Source: Chlorocebus sabaeus (taxonomy: Eukaryota; Chordata; Mammalia; Primates; Cercopithecidae). From it: DNA of 64,000 nt. Below, piece after piece: positions 1 to 11,107 of the stretch. The notes below the pieces were generated by a model, which was not told where the DNA came from, ran no database searches, and was given only the letters and a program-made list of their open reading frames with translations. Every line of letters begins with the position of its first letter. Position 1 is the first letter of the stretch. The DNA lies in contig NC_132929.1 in assembly GCF_047675955.1 (NCBI RefSeq), positions 34,898,421-34,962,420 on the forward strand. The letters run 5' to 3'. A program made the translations under genes and the position numbers.

Positions 1-1370
1 CTAACGTGCCATAGCTTGAAAGTGGTGTCGAGCTGGGACCAGAGGTCCTGAGAATCTTATGATCAATCCAGTTCATTAGATACCCAATAGCAATCCTAAA
101 TGTGCATTGTTGGGAGGAAAATGGACCAAAGACTCAGAATGTAAACATTTGGGGTAGCCCCAAACCAAAAGAAATTTGACATCCGCTCAAAAGAGCTGCA
201 GGAATACTTTCAAGAACATTCTAGGACCTCTGAAAATCACAGGGCGGTGGGAAGCCCACCCAAACGTTCCCACAATCTAGTGTGCCTTCCAAATTCATGG
301 TCTCATATGACTCCATAGGAAAACTGCCAGCCGTCAAACACCGGACAGGCCAACTTCCTGCATAACCACCACTTTTTGATTCTCTCTTAAGGTCTTTAAA
401 AGAGCAAACCACAGCCATTCTCACTTCCCAGAACCCTTTGCTGATTACAGCGTGAGATCAAATCCCCATGGACAGGGCGGACTGGTATTTCAAACATGAA
501 ACACTGGAATGCAGATTAATAATTTACCAATGACTGTAAACAAATATTGTTCATGGAGGGAAAAAACTTCTCACTTTTAAATGGGAACTCAGATTATCTC
601 AGTACTTTAAGAAGCAAACTGCAAAATACCTTCTTAGAATTCAATATTTATTAAGGCTGGTGGTTTGTTTTTTAAGAATTAATCATTCCCAGCTTCAATA
701 TTCTGCTTCAGCATAAAGTTCACTTTATTCTGCATGTGGATTTCTGTATTCTCTGCCCAGATAAATTAATACATATTCCAGAGTCTGGGGCCACGGTCAA
801 TGAAAAACCACAGCAAATTCCTAAGCAGTAATAGATATTCCACATGGCTTGAAATGGCTGAAGGAGAATTTTTTTTAAGGTTAAGAATCAAAGTGCTGTA
901 ATTGAAGATCTTAAAATCAAGCAGCAAGGGATTCTCAAGGTACCTAATGTTGACTACAAGGATCATTTAAGGTAAACTTCCCTCTCCTCATCCTTCCTTG
1001 CTCACCTCTAATCCAGTTTCCGGCCTTAAGAGTGGAACATAGTTGACATTAGGTCAGTAATGTTAACTTAAATTGGCAATGCAAGGTAAAAAGTAGCAGA
1101 TGAAGTAGGTAGAACTCAATTACTTGAAAAAAGTGAATATCCCCAAATATTCCCAAGGTCTATTGTCAGGTTTTTGCCTAATTCAATCTATAGGTACACA
1201 GTACAGGGAGGTACTGAAAATTATAATAATAGTCTTTCGTAGGTAAACTCCTAAGCAAACTGCTTTAAAAACCTATCCTTGATTCAACTTGAGGGTATTT
1301 ACAATAGCACCCTCCATTCCATTTAATATTGTAAGTGCACCTGTCCCATCTTTATGAAAATCATGTAGAA
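1..1370. other. Unique sequence, no gene seen
   Basis: AT-rich single-copy sequence. Only short open frames occur, none with family-like composition. I see no Alu, L1 or simple repeat here. It probably belongs to the intron of the minus-strand gene whose promoter lies at 42.8 kb, or to intergenic DNA. Confidence 0.5.
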
Positions 1371-1898
1371 CAGGAGTCAACAAACTACAACAAACTCACT
1401 ACCTGTGAGCCAAATCTGGCTCAATGATTATTTTTTATTTTTATTGATTTATGTTGGTTTTTTGAGACTGAGTCTTGCTCTGTCACCTAGGCTGCAGCCT
1501 AGGTGACATACAATCATGGCTTACTGCAGCCTTGACCTCCTAACCTCAGACGATCCTCCTGCCTCAGTCCCTACAGGTAGCTGGGACCCCAGGCATGCAC
1601 CATCACGCCCAGCTAACTTTTTGAAAATCTGTGGAGATGGAGTCTCCCTATGTTGCCCACGCTAGTCTCGAACTCCTGGGCTCAAGCAATCCTCCTGTGT
1701 TGTCCTCCCACCGTGCTGAGATTACAGGCGTGAGCCACCACACCCACCTGATTGTTTTTGTAAATCAAGTTTCATTAGAAGACAGCCACGTGATTTCATG
1801 CTACAATGGCAGAGGTGAGTAGCTGTTGACAGAGTCTGTATGGTCCACAAAGCCAAAAATATTTACTATCTGGCCTTTTACAGAAGTTTGCTGACCTG
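1371..1898 (+). mobile_element. Old hAT-type DNA transposon, split by an AluJ
   Basis: The left end (caggagtcaacaaact) is the inverted match of the right end (agtttgctgacct). Internal text such as 'gccaaatctggctc', 'aatatttactatctggcc' and 'gctacaatggcagag' is typical of a common non-autonomous hAT family in mammals. I do not assign the exact family name. An antisense AluJ at 1458-1750 interrupts it, so the transposon is older than the Alu. Confidence 0.7.
1458..1750 (-). mobile_element. AluJ, antisense, carrying a perfect palindrome
   Basis: Antisense Alu body running from the T-rich 3' end at left to 'gagccaccacacccacctg' at right. It is diverged and J-like ('aactcctgggctcaagcaatcc'). Near its 3' end the usual 'cccaggctggagtgcagtggca' text is replaced by a perfect 28-bp palindrome at 1481-1508. 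Confidence 0.9.
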
Positions 1899-2799
1899 AT
1901 GTAGGACCAATGAGGCAAACCTTGAAAGATGTGACAGTGGCCTTGCTCAGTCCACAGGTGTACTCACTGTATTATGGAAGCAGTACGTGGCAGGCCTTTT
2001 AAATCATAAGCACCTTCCTTTTCAAACCCCCATCTACAACTGGGGAGACGTATCTTTGAACTAAGGGAAGAGCACTGATATGAGAAATCAGAGATCGGCA
2101 ACATGTCAGAAAAGAAACAACTAAGAACCAAGAAACAGGCCCATATTTCAGATGAGATGGGAGAGCCGAACAATATATGCAAATGGCAAGAAAAAGAAGA
2201 GATACACTCTCCCCTCCTAGAGATTGCAATCAACTTGATTATCTACACCAGCCCCAAATTGTTTCTTATTACAAAAGTATGCAGACACATCGCTCTACCA
2301 CTCCAAAATTACTGAGATGGAAAGAAATGAATCCCAAATATTCAACAACTTATATTCCTTCCACTATCTAAATTTCATTAGGTTAACAGCTCAGTAGCAC
2401 ACCTTTAAAAAGGATAAATAACTCTGTTAAAGTAATACCTGCCAGTCATTTTCACCTTGATGAAAATTATTAACACTTCAATCAGATTTTCTTTTCTGTT
2501 TATATGTAGCTAGTTCTGGCTCTACAATTCCATAATTTCATGGTTTGATTTCACTGCATGCAGCTCTCTTTTATTATTGCAGGGCAAGGGTGATATTCAA
2601 AAGAGATGAAAGGAAATAAAGACTAATTTTAAAGCAAGGATAAAGTGAAACTAATTCAAGTGGAATGAAGCCCAAGGGCTCTCTTCTTTAGCCTGAAATC
2701 TAGGTTCTAGATAAAAATTGGCATGCGTATAAATTAAATTAAAAAGCAAAAGTATCCTACGGTTTTGCAGTAACTTAGCCTTTCCTTCCTTTGCCATTT
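1899..2799. other. Unique sequence, no gene seen
   Basis: Single-copy AT-rich DNA. Open frames of 70-89 codons exist on both strands around 1964-2371, but they overlap each other and show no recognisable domain. Confidence 0.45.
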
Positions 2800-2945
2800 T
2801 GTGTCCTAAAACAACTCTGTGCGTAGAAATATATACTGTAGACATTATTTCCATTTTGCAGAAGAGGAACTGTGTTGTCTGAGAGGTTGCTCAAAGTCAC
2901 GGGTAAGGGAGAATTCAAAGTCTTCTAACTGCTGCTACTTCTTTT
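2800..2945 (-). mobile_element. MIR fragment, antisense
   Basis: The text 'tttccattttgcagaagaggaactg...gagaggttgctcaaagtcac' follows the reverse complement of the MIR core and flank (tttacagatgaggaaactg...). Divergence is high, as expected for an ancient SINE. Confidence 0.7.
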
Positions 2946-3378
2946 GTGAGACAAGTGTGTGATACGATTTACCATGTCCAAGAATGCTGCCGATTTAATG
3001 GGAAGGAATCCTGGACTTTCGTACGGCAACACATTTACCTTCTCAAAATTAAAAAGTAAACCCATTATTTACAAATTACAACTTGCAATTAGATGGGAAG
3101 AAGTAAGCATACTGATCCAGGATTTCCATTATGTGGCCAACACTAGGGAGGTCACGTCCATTCACATTAAAATACACAGATTACTAACCTGACAGCAGCA
3201 GCAGTCCACAGACAGGTGTTTCTAGACGTAGTGTCCCCTGTGCTATAAATCCACAAGCAGGACTGTCATTGATCCGTCTGATACTACAGCCACATAAATC
3301 ATTTTTCCCCATCACTTAGGTCAGGGCTTTATGCTACTACTGAACAGAAGAGAGTTCAGGAATTGACTTCGCTGGTGT
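2946..3378. other. Unique sequence
   Basis: Single-copy DNA between a MIR and an Alu monomer. A short (CAG)-like run occurs near 3195. No gene is supported. Confidence 0.4.
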
Positions 3379-3379
3379 G

Positions 3380-3413
<34 letters not shown>

Positions 3414-3541
3414 TTTTAGAGACGAGGTCTCACTATGCTGCCCAGGCTGGTCTCAAAGTCCTGCGACCAAAGCTCAAGTGATCCTCCCACCTCGGTCTCT
3501 CAAAGTGTTGGGATTACAGGCACGAGCCACCACGACCGGCC
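3379..3541 (-). mobile_element. Alu left-arm monomer (FLAM-like), antisense
   Basis: A poly-T run of about 29 nt is followed by 'agagacgaggtctcactatgctgcccagg' and ends in 'gagccaccacgaccggcc'. Only the left monomer is present, so this is either a free left monomer or a deleted AluJ. Confidence 0.85.
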
Positions 3542-3908
3542 CTGGGATGCTACTGGATGCAGCCAATTTCACTGTCAAGATTGACTCCATGCTGTTATTC
3601 AATCAGGTGTTTTCTATTGTGTAGACAAACCTAACAGCTCTCCATCTTAAAAAGGAGTGAGGAATTGAGCTGGACAGAGGTATGCATTCCAAATTTTTCT
3701 TTCCTTTTCATAAAGACTTCATCATCTTATTTTTCTGGATTGGCCATACACAGTAATCTCACTAGCTGACAGATGCTTAGCAAACACAACTGAAGGACAA
3801 TCCACTAAGAAATGTCACATTTCTTTTAAACTCTGAAATCCTATATCGCAATTCCACATCTTGCTTTTCAAATTTCTGTTTTAACTATCCAGCTTCATCA
3901 CTATCTAC
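3542..3908. other. Unique sequence
   Basis: AT-rich single-copy DNA with no recognisable gene or repeat. Confidence 0.4.
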
Positions 3909-4190
3909 TTTCTTTCTTTTTTGGAGACAGGGCCTCGCTCTGTTACCCAGGCTGGAGCGCAGTGGTGCAATCTTGGCTTGCTGCAGCCTTGAACTCCCAG
4001 GCTCAAGTATCCTCCGCCACAGCCCCCTCTGAAGTAGCTGGGATTACAGGTACACCAGCGCACCTGGGTAATTTTTGTATTTTTTTGTAGAGATGGGTTT
4101 TGCCATGTTGGCCAGGCTAATCTCAAACTTCTGGGCTCAAGCGATCCTCCCATCTCGACCTCCCAAAGTGCTGGGATTATAGGTGAGAGC
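3909..4190 (-). mobile_element. AluJ, antisense
   Basis: Begins with a TTTC/T-rich tail and 'ggagacagggcctcgctctgttaccc', and continues to 'gtgctgggattataggtgagagc'. The 5' end of the Alu (right side here) is slightly truncated. J-type diagnostic text ('gaactcccaggctcaag'). Confidence 0.92.
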
Positions 4191-4675
4191 AAGGTATCTA
4201 CTTTTGAATATAGTCCATCTACTCACCAACCTTCCACACCCACTGTGAAATTTCTACTACCACCCACAACCCTACTACACAACACTGGACCTATTTCCCA
4301 TTGGTGAGTGGGTATCCTTCCTCTGAGCAAACGGACTTCCCACTTCTTTCTAGATCCATGCTCTTCCTGCCTTGTTTGCAGCCTCTAGTTTTTCTTGCTT
4401 TTTTCTCTCTTTATTCCTATGCTTATAGTTGAAAGCTAAACCACAAGAGTGAGTTCAGTAAATATTTTTCGAGCTTCCACTATGCATCTAAGTAAACATT
4501 TCAGGACTAGCATATATCCTCATAGGAAAGAGCTATTCTTCCTCTGAAACCCCCTGGAAATATGCCCAGGTAATAGGGAAGCACATGAAAGGTAAGTGAC
4601 TCCCTGACTGAATAGACCAACTGCACTCAGTTTTGTGGCAGTGGATATAAAAGAAATATGAAGAACCTCTTGTCA
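4191..4675. other. Unique sequence
   Basis: Single-copy DNA between two Alus, pyrimidine-rich around 4350-4420. No gene is supported. Confidence 0.4.
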
Positions 4676-4945
4676 GTGGGGCACAATGACTCACACCCGT
4701 AAATGCTTTGGGATACCAAAGTGGAAGGATCACTTGACATCAGCCCGGGCAACACAGTGACACTCCATCTGTACAAAAAATTTAAAAATTAGCCTGGCAT
4801 GGTGGCACATGCCTATAGTTCCAGCTACTCAGGAAGCTGAAGTAGGAGGGTTACCTGAGCCCAGGAGGTTGCGGCCGCAGTGAACCATGATTGCATCACT
4901 GCACTCCAGCCGGGGCAACCAAATGAGACCCTGTCTCAAAATAAA
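4676..4945 (+). mobile_element. AluJ, sense, diverged
   Basis: Reads from 'gtggggcacaatgactcac' to 'gagaccctgtctcaaaataaataaataag'. Many substitutions and J-type text ('gagcccaggaggttgcggc'). Its A-rich tail runs directly into L1 3' sequence. Confidence 0.88.
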
Positions 4946-5132
4946 TAAATAAGTAAAAATAACTAAAAGTATAATTGGAATGTTTATAACACAAAGAAAT
5001 GATAAAGGCTTAAGGTGATGGATACCCCATTTATCCTGATGTCATTATTACACATTGTAGGACTGTATCAAAATATTGCATGTACCCCATAAATACATAC
5101 ACCTACTTTGTACCTGTAAGTTTTTTTTCTTA
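4946..5132 (+). mobile_element. L1 3' end fragment, sense
   Basis: The text 'aactaaaagtataattgga', 'gatggataccccatttatcc', 'attattacacattg' and 'taccccataaatacataca' is the last part of an L1 3' UTR. It is preceded directly by the AluJ tail, so the Alu may have inserted into the L1. Confidence 0.85.
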
Positions 5133-6736
5133 AAAAAACAAAAATATGACCATTTTAGACAACTCCTGACATAAACACAGAAAAATGCTACCAAATGTCC
5201 ACCTTTTCCATTATGGTAACAGCATATTTCCCCCACTGGGGACAAAGTGGCAGAAACTGCTATAGGACCAAAGTAGAATCAGATGCTATCAATAAAACTG
5301 CCAACTTCATCCAAATATTCTCCAAAGCTTATGAAGTCTCTGAAAGACAATTATACAGAGATCACTCAGCAAGAGCTTTCTTTTGCAGCCCTTTCCAGTC
5401 ACAATGTCGTGTCTTTGGGTTCAGCCTGGCAGAGTCAAAAACAGAAGGAAATCTGACAGAAATTTGCCAACTCTTCCACATTGACTACAAGAATGATTTA
5501 CTTATGAGACTGGCATATATGTCTCCCTCATTTTGCCCTGTCCACTTGTATGTCTCATGTACAGGTCAGAAACCTCACAGGGAACTGCCAAGCAGACAAA
5601 GGAAGCTTCTTTGCAAAAAAACACATCCACCAACTCCTCCTTGCTAAGAATATCCCTGAGGAAGTTCTAACACATTTATTAGTGTAAAGATTTAACACAA
5701 AGATTGTCTCAAAGAGAACATTCACATCACAATGGGTCAAACCATGAAAGAGAAAAACAAGGGCATTCTTGCGGCACCTAAGCCTACTCAGAATAATCTT
5801 TATTCATTACTTGCATAGCTCATGGCTTTATGTTTTTATTATTAAATAAAGTGCAATTTTGATGGTAAAATTTAAGAAGAATAAAGAACAAGATTTGGCA
5901 CCACTTGGTGGATATATGTACTATCCTTGGTATGTAGTAAAAGGTGGACCAGCATCAAAGAGTGTGAAAATGACTCCAGACTGCTCTCAGACACTTGAGC
6001 TGGCAAGCACAGGCTGCTACAGTAAGAGATGTAATCTGCCAAATACCACAGAATGCAAGATTTTAGGGATTTTGAAAGAAGCAAGAGATGATTCAGTGGC
6101 CACATCAGGAGAGCGTGTTTTTTGCATCAGTAAATCTGTGCCGAATATGAATAATAATAAAAAACCCACTTGGTTCTACCTCAAGGGCTGCTTTTCACCA
6201 TTGTCCCACACATAAGCCAGGGCTGGAAAAGTAGAAGAGACCTGGCCAGGCTTGCTCTCAGATTTCTTTGAAGTCCCCCACCTGTTTTCCTAGCTACTTG
6301 GAGGCCACGATGGACTTACATTTAAACTATATTAGACCTCATGCCCCAGAGACAGGCCTCTGCTAAGCAGCCTGAGCATTTATTTACCAATTAACTTAGG
6401 CCGGCATTTTGGGAGGTGGTGGGAGAGACACGGATGCATTCAAATGACTACCCTTGAGATGTCAGGAAAGAACCTATATCATCTGAAGCCATGTGTGGTC
6501 CTGATTCAAGCAGAGGAAGGAGTGTCACGGACCGTAAGCAGTGCTGTCTGCACTTGTTTTGATGGCTTTCCAATGAGAACCCGGCTGTGTGCCGTGGGCT
6601 CTCTCTGGTCACACAAAAAAACAAGTCCTGCAGTAACTAAAGTGTGCTACCCACTCTCCCACTATACCCAAAATACTAACACAAAAGCAAAAAAAAAAAA
6701 AAATCTTGAAACTTTTTCTGGGATTAAAAAAAATTA
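5133..6736. other. Unique sequence with two long but unassigned frames
   Basis: Single-copy DNA. Two plus-strand open frames (5195-5647, 150 codons; 5859-6215, 118 codons) lack any recognised domain, have no good flanking splice pattern and use AT-rich codons like the background. I treat them as chance frames. Confidence 0.45.
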
Positions 6737-7056
6737 GGCTGGGCGCAGTAGCTCAGGCCTGTAATCCCAGCATTTTGGGAGGCTGAGGCGGGCAGATCAC
6801 TCAAGGCTAGGAGTTTGAGACCAGCCTGGACAACATGACAAAACGCTATGTCTAAAAAAAATACAAAAATTAGCTGGGTGCGATGGCGTGCTCCTGTAGT
6901 CCTAGCTACTCAGAGGCTGAGGCAAGAGAATTGCTTGAGCCCAGGAGATGGAGGTTGCAATGAGCCAAGATCATGCCACTGCACTCCAGCCTGGGTGATG
7001 GGAGTGAAATCCTGTCGAAAAGAAAACAAAAGAAAACAAAACAAAACAAAACAAAA
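6737..7056 (+). mobile_element. AluS, sense
   Basis: Complete dimer from 'ggctgggcgcagtagctcag' to an A-rich tail that has evolved into (AAAAC)n repeats. A perfect 23-bp inverted repeat begins four bases after the tail. Confidence 0.95.
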
Positions 7057-7060
7057 GACT

Positions 7061-7124
7061 CTAGATTCAAAGGGACATAAATACATAAGGTAAATAAGGT
7101 TTATTTATGTCCCTTTGAATCTAG
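7061..7124. repeat. Perfect 23-bp inverted repeat with 18-nt loop
   Basis: The left arm (7061-7083) and right arm (7102-7124) are exact reverse complements and start and end in CTAG. The spacer is 7084-7101. It abuts the 3' tail of an AluS. I do not recognise it as a known MITE or microRNA family. Confidence 0.85.
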
Positions 7125-7254
7125 GAGTCAGACTTTCATAAGTATCTTTTATTTTTAAAATTATGTGTTTTTAATAGTACTTGAATTTTGGACATGTGTC
7201 GGACCATCTGAGAATTCTCTGATACCTCCAGTCATTCACACGGTATACCCCCAG

Positions 7255-7676
7255 TTTTTTTTGTTTTCATTATACTTCTAAGTTCTGGGATACATCCTGC
7301 AGAACGTGCAGGTTTGTTACATAGGTATACACGTGCCATGGTGGTTTGCTGCACCCATTAACCTGTCATCTACCTTAGGTATCTCTCCTAACGCTACCCC
7401 TCCCCTAGCCCCCCAACCTCCCAACAGGCCCTGGTGTGTGATGTTCCCCTCCCTGTGTCCATGTGTTCTCATTGTTCAGCCTCCACTTATGAGTGAGAAC
7501 ATGCGGTGTTTGGTTTTCTGTTCCTATGTTAGTTTGCTGAGAATGATGGTTTCCAGCTTCATCCATGTCCCTGCAAAGGACATGAACTCATCCTTTTTTA
7601 TGGCTGCATAGTATTCCATGGTGTATATGTACCACATTTTCTTTATCCAGTCTATCATTGATGGGCATTTGAGTTG
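7255..7676 (-). mobile_element. L1PA 3' fragment, antisense, 5'-truncated
   Basis: A poly-T start is followed by the reverse complement of the L1PA 3' region ('acgtgcaggtttgttacata', 'atgagtgagaacatgcggtg', 'gcatagtattccatggtgta'). Divergence is low, so this is a primate-era L1. It ends at about 7676, a typical 5' truncation. Confidence 0.95.
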
Positions 7677-7767
7677 AGAACCCCTAGTTTTAAAACAAAT
7701 CTATGCTTATAAAATACCTCCTTGCAGTTATTGAATTGTACAGTTATTGAACTGTTTATCTTTTATA

Positions 7768-7905
7768 AAGCACTTCCATTTATTTCATTTGATTCTTATT
7801 GAGGTGTTTTATTATTATGAATATTTCAATTTTACAGACGTAAAAATGGAGGGAACTGATCTAAGATGACAAGAGCCAGGACTCAAACCAGGGCTCCACA
7901 CTCTA
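7768..7905 (-). mobile_element. MIR fragment, antisense
   Basis: The pattern 'attttacagacgtaaaaatgg...gccaggactcaaaccagggctcc' follows the reverse complement of MIR. Confidence 0.7.
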
Positions 7906-8209
7906 AATTTCTACTGAATAATTTTTAAGTTTCCTAAGTTTACTACAGGTATGAAAGCATATATAAAGGCAATTATGATGAAACCTGCTCTGCTCAGGAA
8001 AGGAACTGTGTTATCTTCCATATCTGTAACTGCTGAGCTTGATTGTGATTTTTCTAAACATGAACATTCATCAGATATAATTCGTATAATATAAAGCACA
8101 TGGGTTTATTCTGTTCTACAATTTCGCATTTGGCAGAAAATAGAGCTTTAGCCTACATTATGAAACGTAAAAGAACATTCAAACTACTATAGTCAAAAAT
8201 ATTTTGCTC
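7906..8209. other. Unique sequence
   Basis: AT-rich single-copy DNA with no gene or repeat I can support. Confidence 0.4.
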
Positions 8210-8506
8210 GGCTGGGCACAGTGGCTCACGCCCGTAATCCCAACACTTTGGGAGGCCAAGGCGGGCAAATCACTTGAGGTCAAGAGTTTGAGACCAGCCT
8301 GGCCAACATGAAGAAATCCTGGCTCTACTAAAAGTACAAAAAATTAGCCAGGCATGGCGGTTTGCGGCTGTAATCTCAGCTACTCGGGAGGCTGAGGCAG
8401 GAGAATCGCTTGAACCCGGGAGGTGCAGGTTGCAGTGAGCTGGGATCACGCCACTGCACTCCAGCCTGGGTAACATAGCAAGACTCCATCTCAAAAAAGA
8501 AAAAAA
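8210..8506 (+). mobile_element. AluS, sense
   Basis: Complete dimer from 'ggctgggcacagtggctcac' to 'gactccatctcaaaaaag'. Confidence 0.95.
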
Positions 8507-9524
8507 TTCTCACTCACAGAGTTCTTATAGGACAAAGTAAAATCGAAGCTTAGATATATCTTTACTCAACAAGGCAAATCACTTAAACATACTCCATACA
8601 TGTCCCCGTCCATGATGTGGCTAATATAGTTAAATTAAGCTTCTTTTTTTCCTCCTACTCAACTGAGAAATATCAGTGAAGAGTGTAAACTAATCAAACA
8701 AAATCGTTCTAAAGGAAGTAAGCTCTGTAGTCTTTGCAGAGTCAGGTACTAAGTACAACTAAAGTGGCCCTATATTGACAATTGCATTGTGAGGCAAAGC
8801 AAGTAGAAGTGTTCAAGTCTGAAAAAAAAAACCAAAAATGAATAGATTGCTTAGGAATTTGGTAGCTGTCTTTACTTACAACTGGATTTCTATTTTCATT
8901 AATATAATTTTTTATAATAGCTATACAAACTAGATCAGTATTGACTTCTTTTTTCTTTTTTTAATTTATTTTTATTTTTTTGCTTGAAAGAGGAGTTGAA
9001 ATGTCTTCCTCAGCACATAGTACGTTCCTGACTCCCAGATCTCTGCCAAGCAAACTTTCTGAGTTTTTCAACCTTGGTCAATGAGAGGACTGTGGTTTAT
9101 CATAAATCCATGAAGGGATATTATCTGCTGAACTGTCAGAGAAAAATGTTTCTTCTCTGGTTTTAGAACATCCCCTCTTAAGCTTGCTCCACACAACACT
9201 CAGCCAGCCCTGCCTGCTAGATGTCCTCAGTGCTGAGCCAGGACTGTCTCTATGGGCTCTCATGAGTGTTGGGGCTGGTGACCACCCAGCCTGCTAAGCT
9301 GGGAAAAACGGTAGGGGAGTTTCAACCCTTGCTAACCTGTAACCACTTCCCACAGGCAGGAGGAGCAAGGTCCTTGAAAACCCATTTGCGTCAAAATTTA
9401 GAATGCTATGCGGCAAACAGTGCAAGAGAACCAAAGACAGGGGTGAAACTACCTACAAAGGTCTATCAACATCTAAAAATAGACATTTAAACAATAAAGA
9501 GTGCACCCTATAAATAAAACATCA
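8507..9524. other. Unique sequence
   Basis: Single-copy DNA with a T-rich stretch at about 8948-8990. Open frames near 9078-9490 are short and unassigned. Confidence 0.4.
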
Positions 9525-9829
9525 GGCTGGGCGCTGTGGCTTGTGCCTATAATCCCAGCATTTTTGAAGGCCGATGCAGGTGGATCACCTGAGGCCAGGA
9601 GTTCAAGACCAGCCTGGCCAACATGGCAAGACCCCGTCTCTATTAAAAATACAAAAATTAGCTGGGTGTGGTGGCACGTGCCTATAATCCCTGCTACTTG
9701 GGAGGCTGAGCCAGAAGAATCGCTTGAACCTGGGAGACAGAGGTTGCAGTGAGTCAAGATCATGCCACTGCATTCCAGCCTGGGTGACAGAGCAAGACTC
9801 TGTCTCAAAAAAAAAAGAAAAAAAAAAAA
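9525..9829 (+). mobile_element. AluS, sense
   Basis: Complete dimer from 'ggctgggcgctgtggcttgt' to an A-rich tail. Several substitutions away from the AluS consensus. Confidence 0.95.
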
Positions 9830-10415
9830 TTAAAAAGATTTAAAAAAAAAGAAAATGTCGATGACACATTTTATTCATCTTGAAGTGGCAAGAATGGGTA
9901 CTAAACTCTTCCATTTTATCAACCCTCAATAGACAGAAACCTTTCAGGGCCTTCCTCTCCGCTGGTTCTAATGGATGGTGTGGAATGATACATAGTGCTT
10001 GGATACAGATTTTATGCGTAATAAGATGTTTTCCTGTTTCTGGTTTTCTAACCAAATATTTGACTGACCTTCTGGTTTCCAAAGGCAGACAGAAATGTAA
10101 GATAACTTGGTTATTTGAGGTACAAAACCTTTGACCTAACTAACTCCATACTGTAGAACTGGTATTTCTCAAGTTCACTCCCTCGATAGTCAGAGTAGTC
10201 CAGCCTCCTGTTGACGGCCTTCATCCAGAATACAGCCCCTCCCAAGAGACACAAAAAGGCAGCTCTGGGCATGTGAGGCTCCCATCCCAGACATTCTTCA
10301 CGTTGATTCATCTATTTTTCTCTCCTAATAGGGTTGTTCAGTCACCCACTTTCCTTTTCGTTCCTATAGTCAACTTCCAATTAAAAGGTCTCCCTACTAA
10401 GAATTTTAAAAATTC
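9830..10415. other. Unique sequence
   Basis: Single-copy DNA. An 84-codon plus frame and an 80-codon minus frame overlap each other without domain support. Confidence 0.4.
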
Positions 10416-10542
10416 AGTACGTGTATGGTGGCTCCAGCCTGTAATCCCAGGACTTTGGCGGCCAAGGCCTGAGGACTGCTATGAGCCCAGGAGTTGAAGA
10501 CCAGCCTAGGAAATATAGCAAGATACCTTCTCTACAAAATAT
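10416..10542 (+). mobile_element. AluJ left arm, sense, first half of a split element
   Basis: Left monomer 'gtggctccagcctgtaatccc...gagcccaggagttgaagacc' up to 'tctctacaaaatat', where an antisense Alu entered. The element resumes at 10939-10952. The 13-bp target duplication is ctctacaaaatat (10530-10542 and 10939-10951). Confidence 0.88.
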
Positions 10543-10560
10543 ATATATATTTTGTAGAGA
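10529..10560. repeat. Perfect 32-bp palindrome
   Basis: The sequence equals its own reverse complement. It starts TCTCTACAAAAT, has a TA-repeat centre and ends with the mirror text. It contains the left target-site copy of the Alu insertion followed by an inverted copy of it. Confidence 0.9.
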
Positions 10561-10651
10561 GAGATATATATAAAATAATATATATCATATATAGATATAT
10601 TATATTATTATATATAATATATAATTATAATATATATTATATACATATTAT
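10561..10651. repeat. AT-rich degenerate (TA)n tract
   Basis: Almost pure A/T with TATA/ATTA words. It sits where the poly-T tail of the antisense Alu should be, so it probably arose from that tail or from template switching at insertion. Confidence 0.85.
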
Positions 10652-10938
10652 GACAGAGTCTTGCTATGTCACCCAGGTTGGAGTGCAGTGGCACAATCCC
10701 AGCTTACTGCAACCTCTGCCTTCCAGGTTCAAGCGATTCTCCTGTCTCAGCCTCCCTAGTAGCTGGGATTACAGGTGTCCACCACCACACCCAGCTAATT
10801 TTTTTGTTGTTGTATTTTTAGTAGAGACAGAGTTTTGCCATGTTGGCCAGGCTGGTCTCGAACTCCTGACCTCAGATGATCTGCCTGTCTCAGCCTCCCA
10901 AAGTGCTGAGATTACAGGCACGAGCCACTGCACCTGAC
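10652..10938 (-). mobile_element. AluS, antisense, inserted in AluJ
   Basis: Full body from 'gacagagtcttgctatgtcac' to 'gagccactgcacctgac', flanked by the perfect 13-bp duplication described for 10416-10542. Confidence 0.95.
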
Positions 10939-10951
10939 CTCTACAAAATAT

Positions 10952-11107
10952 TTTTAAAATTGGCTGGGCATGGTGGTGTGCAACCTGTAATCCTAACTAC
11001 TCGAGAAGCAAGAGGATTGCTTGAACCCAGGAGATCGAGGCTGCAGTGAGCCATGATCGTGCTACTGAACTCCAGCCAGGATGACCAGCGATACCTTGTC
11101 TCAAAAA
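10952..11107 (+). mobile_element. AluJ right arm, sense, second half of the split element
   Basis: Continues the interrupted AluJ: 'ggctgggcatggtggtgtgc...ctccagccagg...ccttgtctcaaaaaaat'. Confidence 0.88.

Noticed and set aside
5195..6215. 150- and 118-codon plus-strand frames
   Set aside because: Background codon use, no recognised domain and no good acceptor/donor pair. One or two frames of this length are expected by chance in 64 kb read in six frames.
7061..7124. Known MADE1/miR-548-type hairpin
   Set aside because: The arms do not contain the MADE1 terminal sequence (ttaggttggtgcaaaag), so I kept it as an unclassified inverted repeat.
10494..10937. 147-codon frame with a Tyr/Ile-rich start
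   Set aside because: The TA-rich tract plus antisense Alu translation. Recurrent 'VAQAGVQW', 'SCLSLPSSWDYR' and 'HVGQAGLELL' strings mark Alu-derived frames throughout the window.
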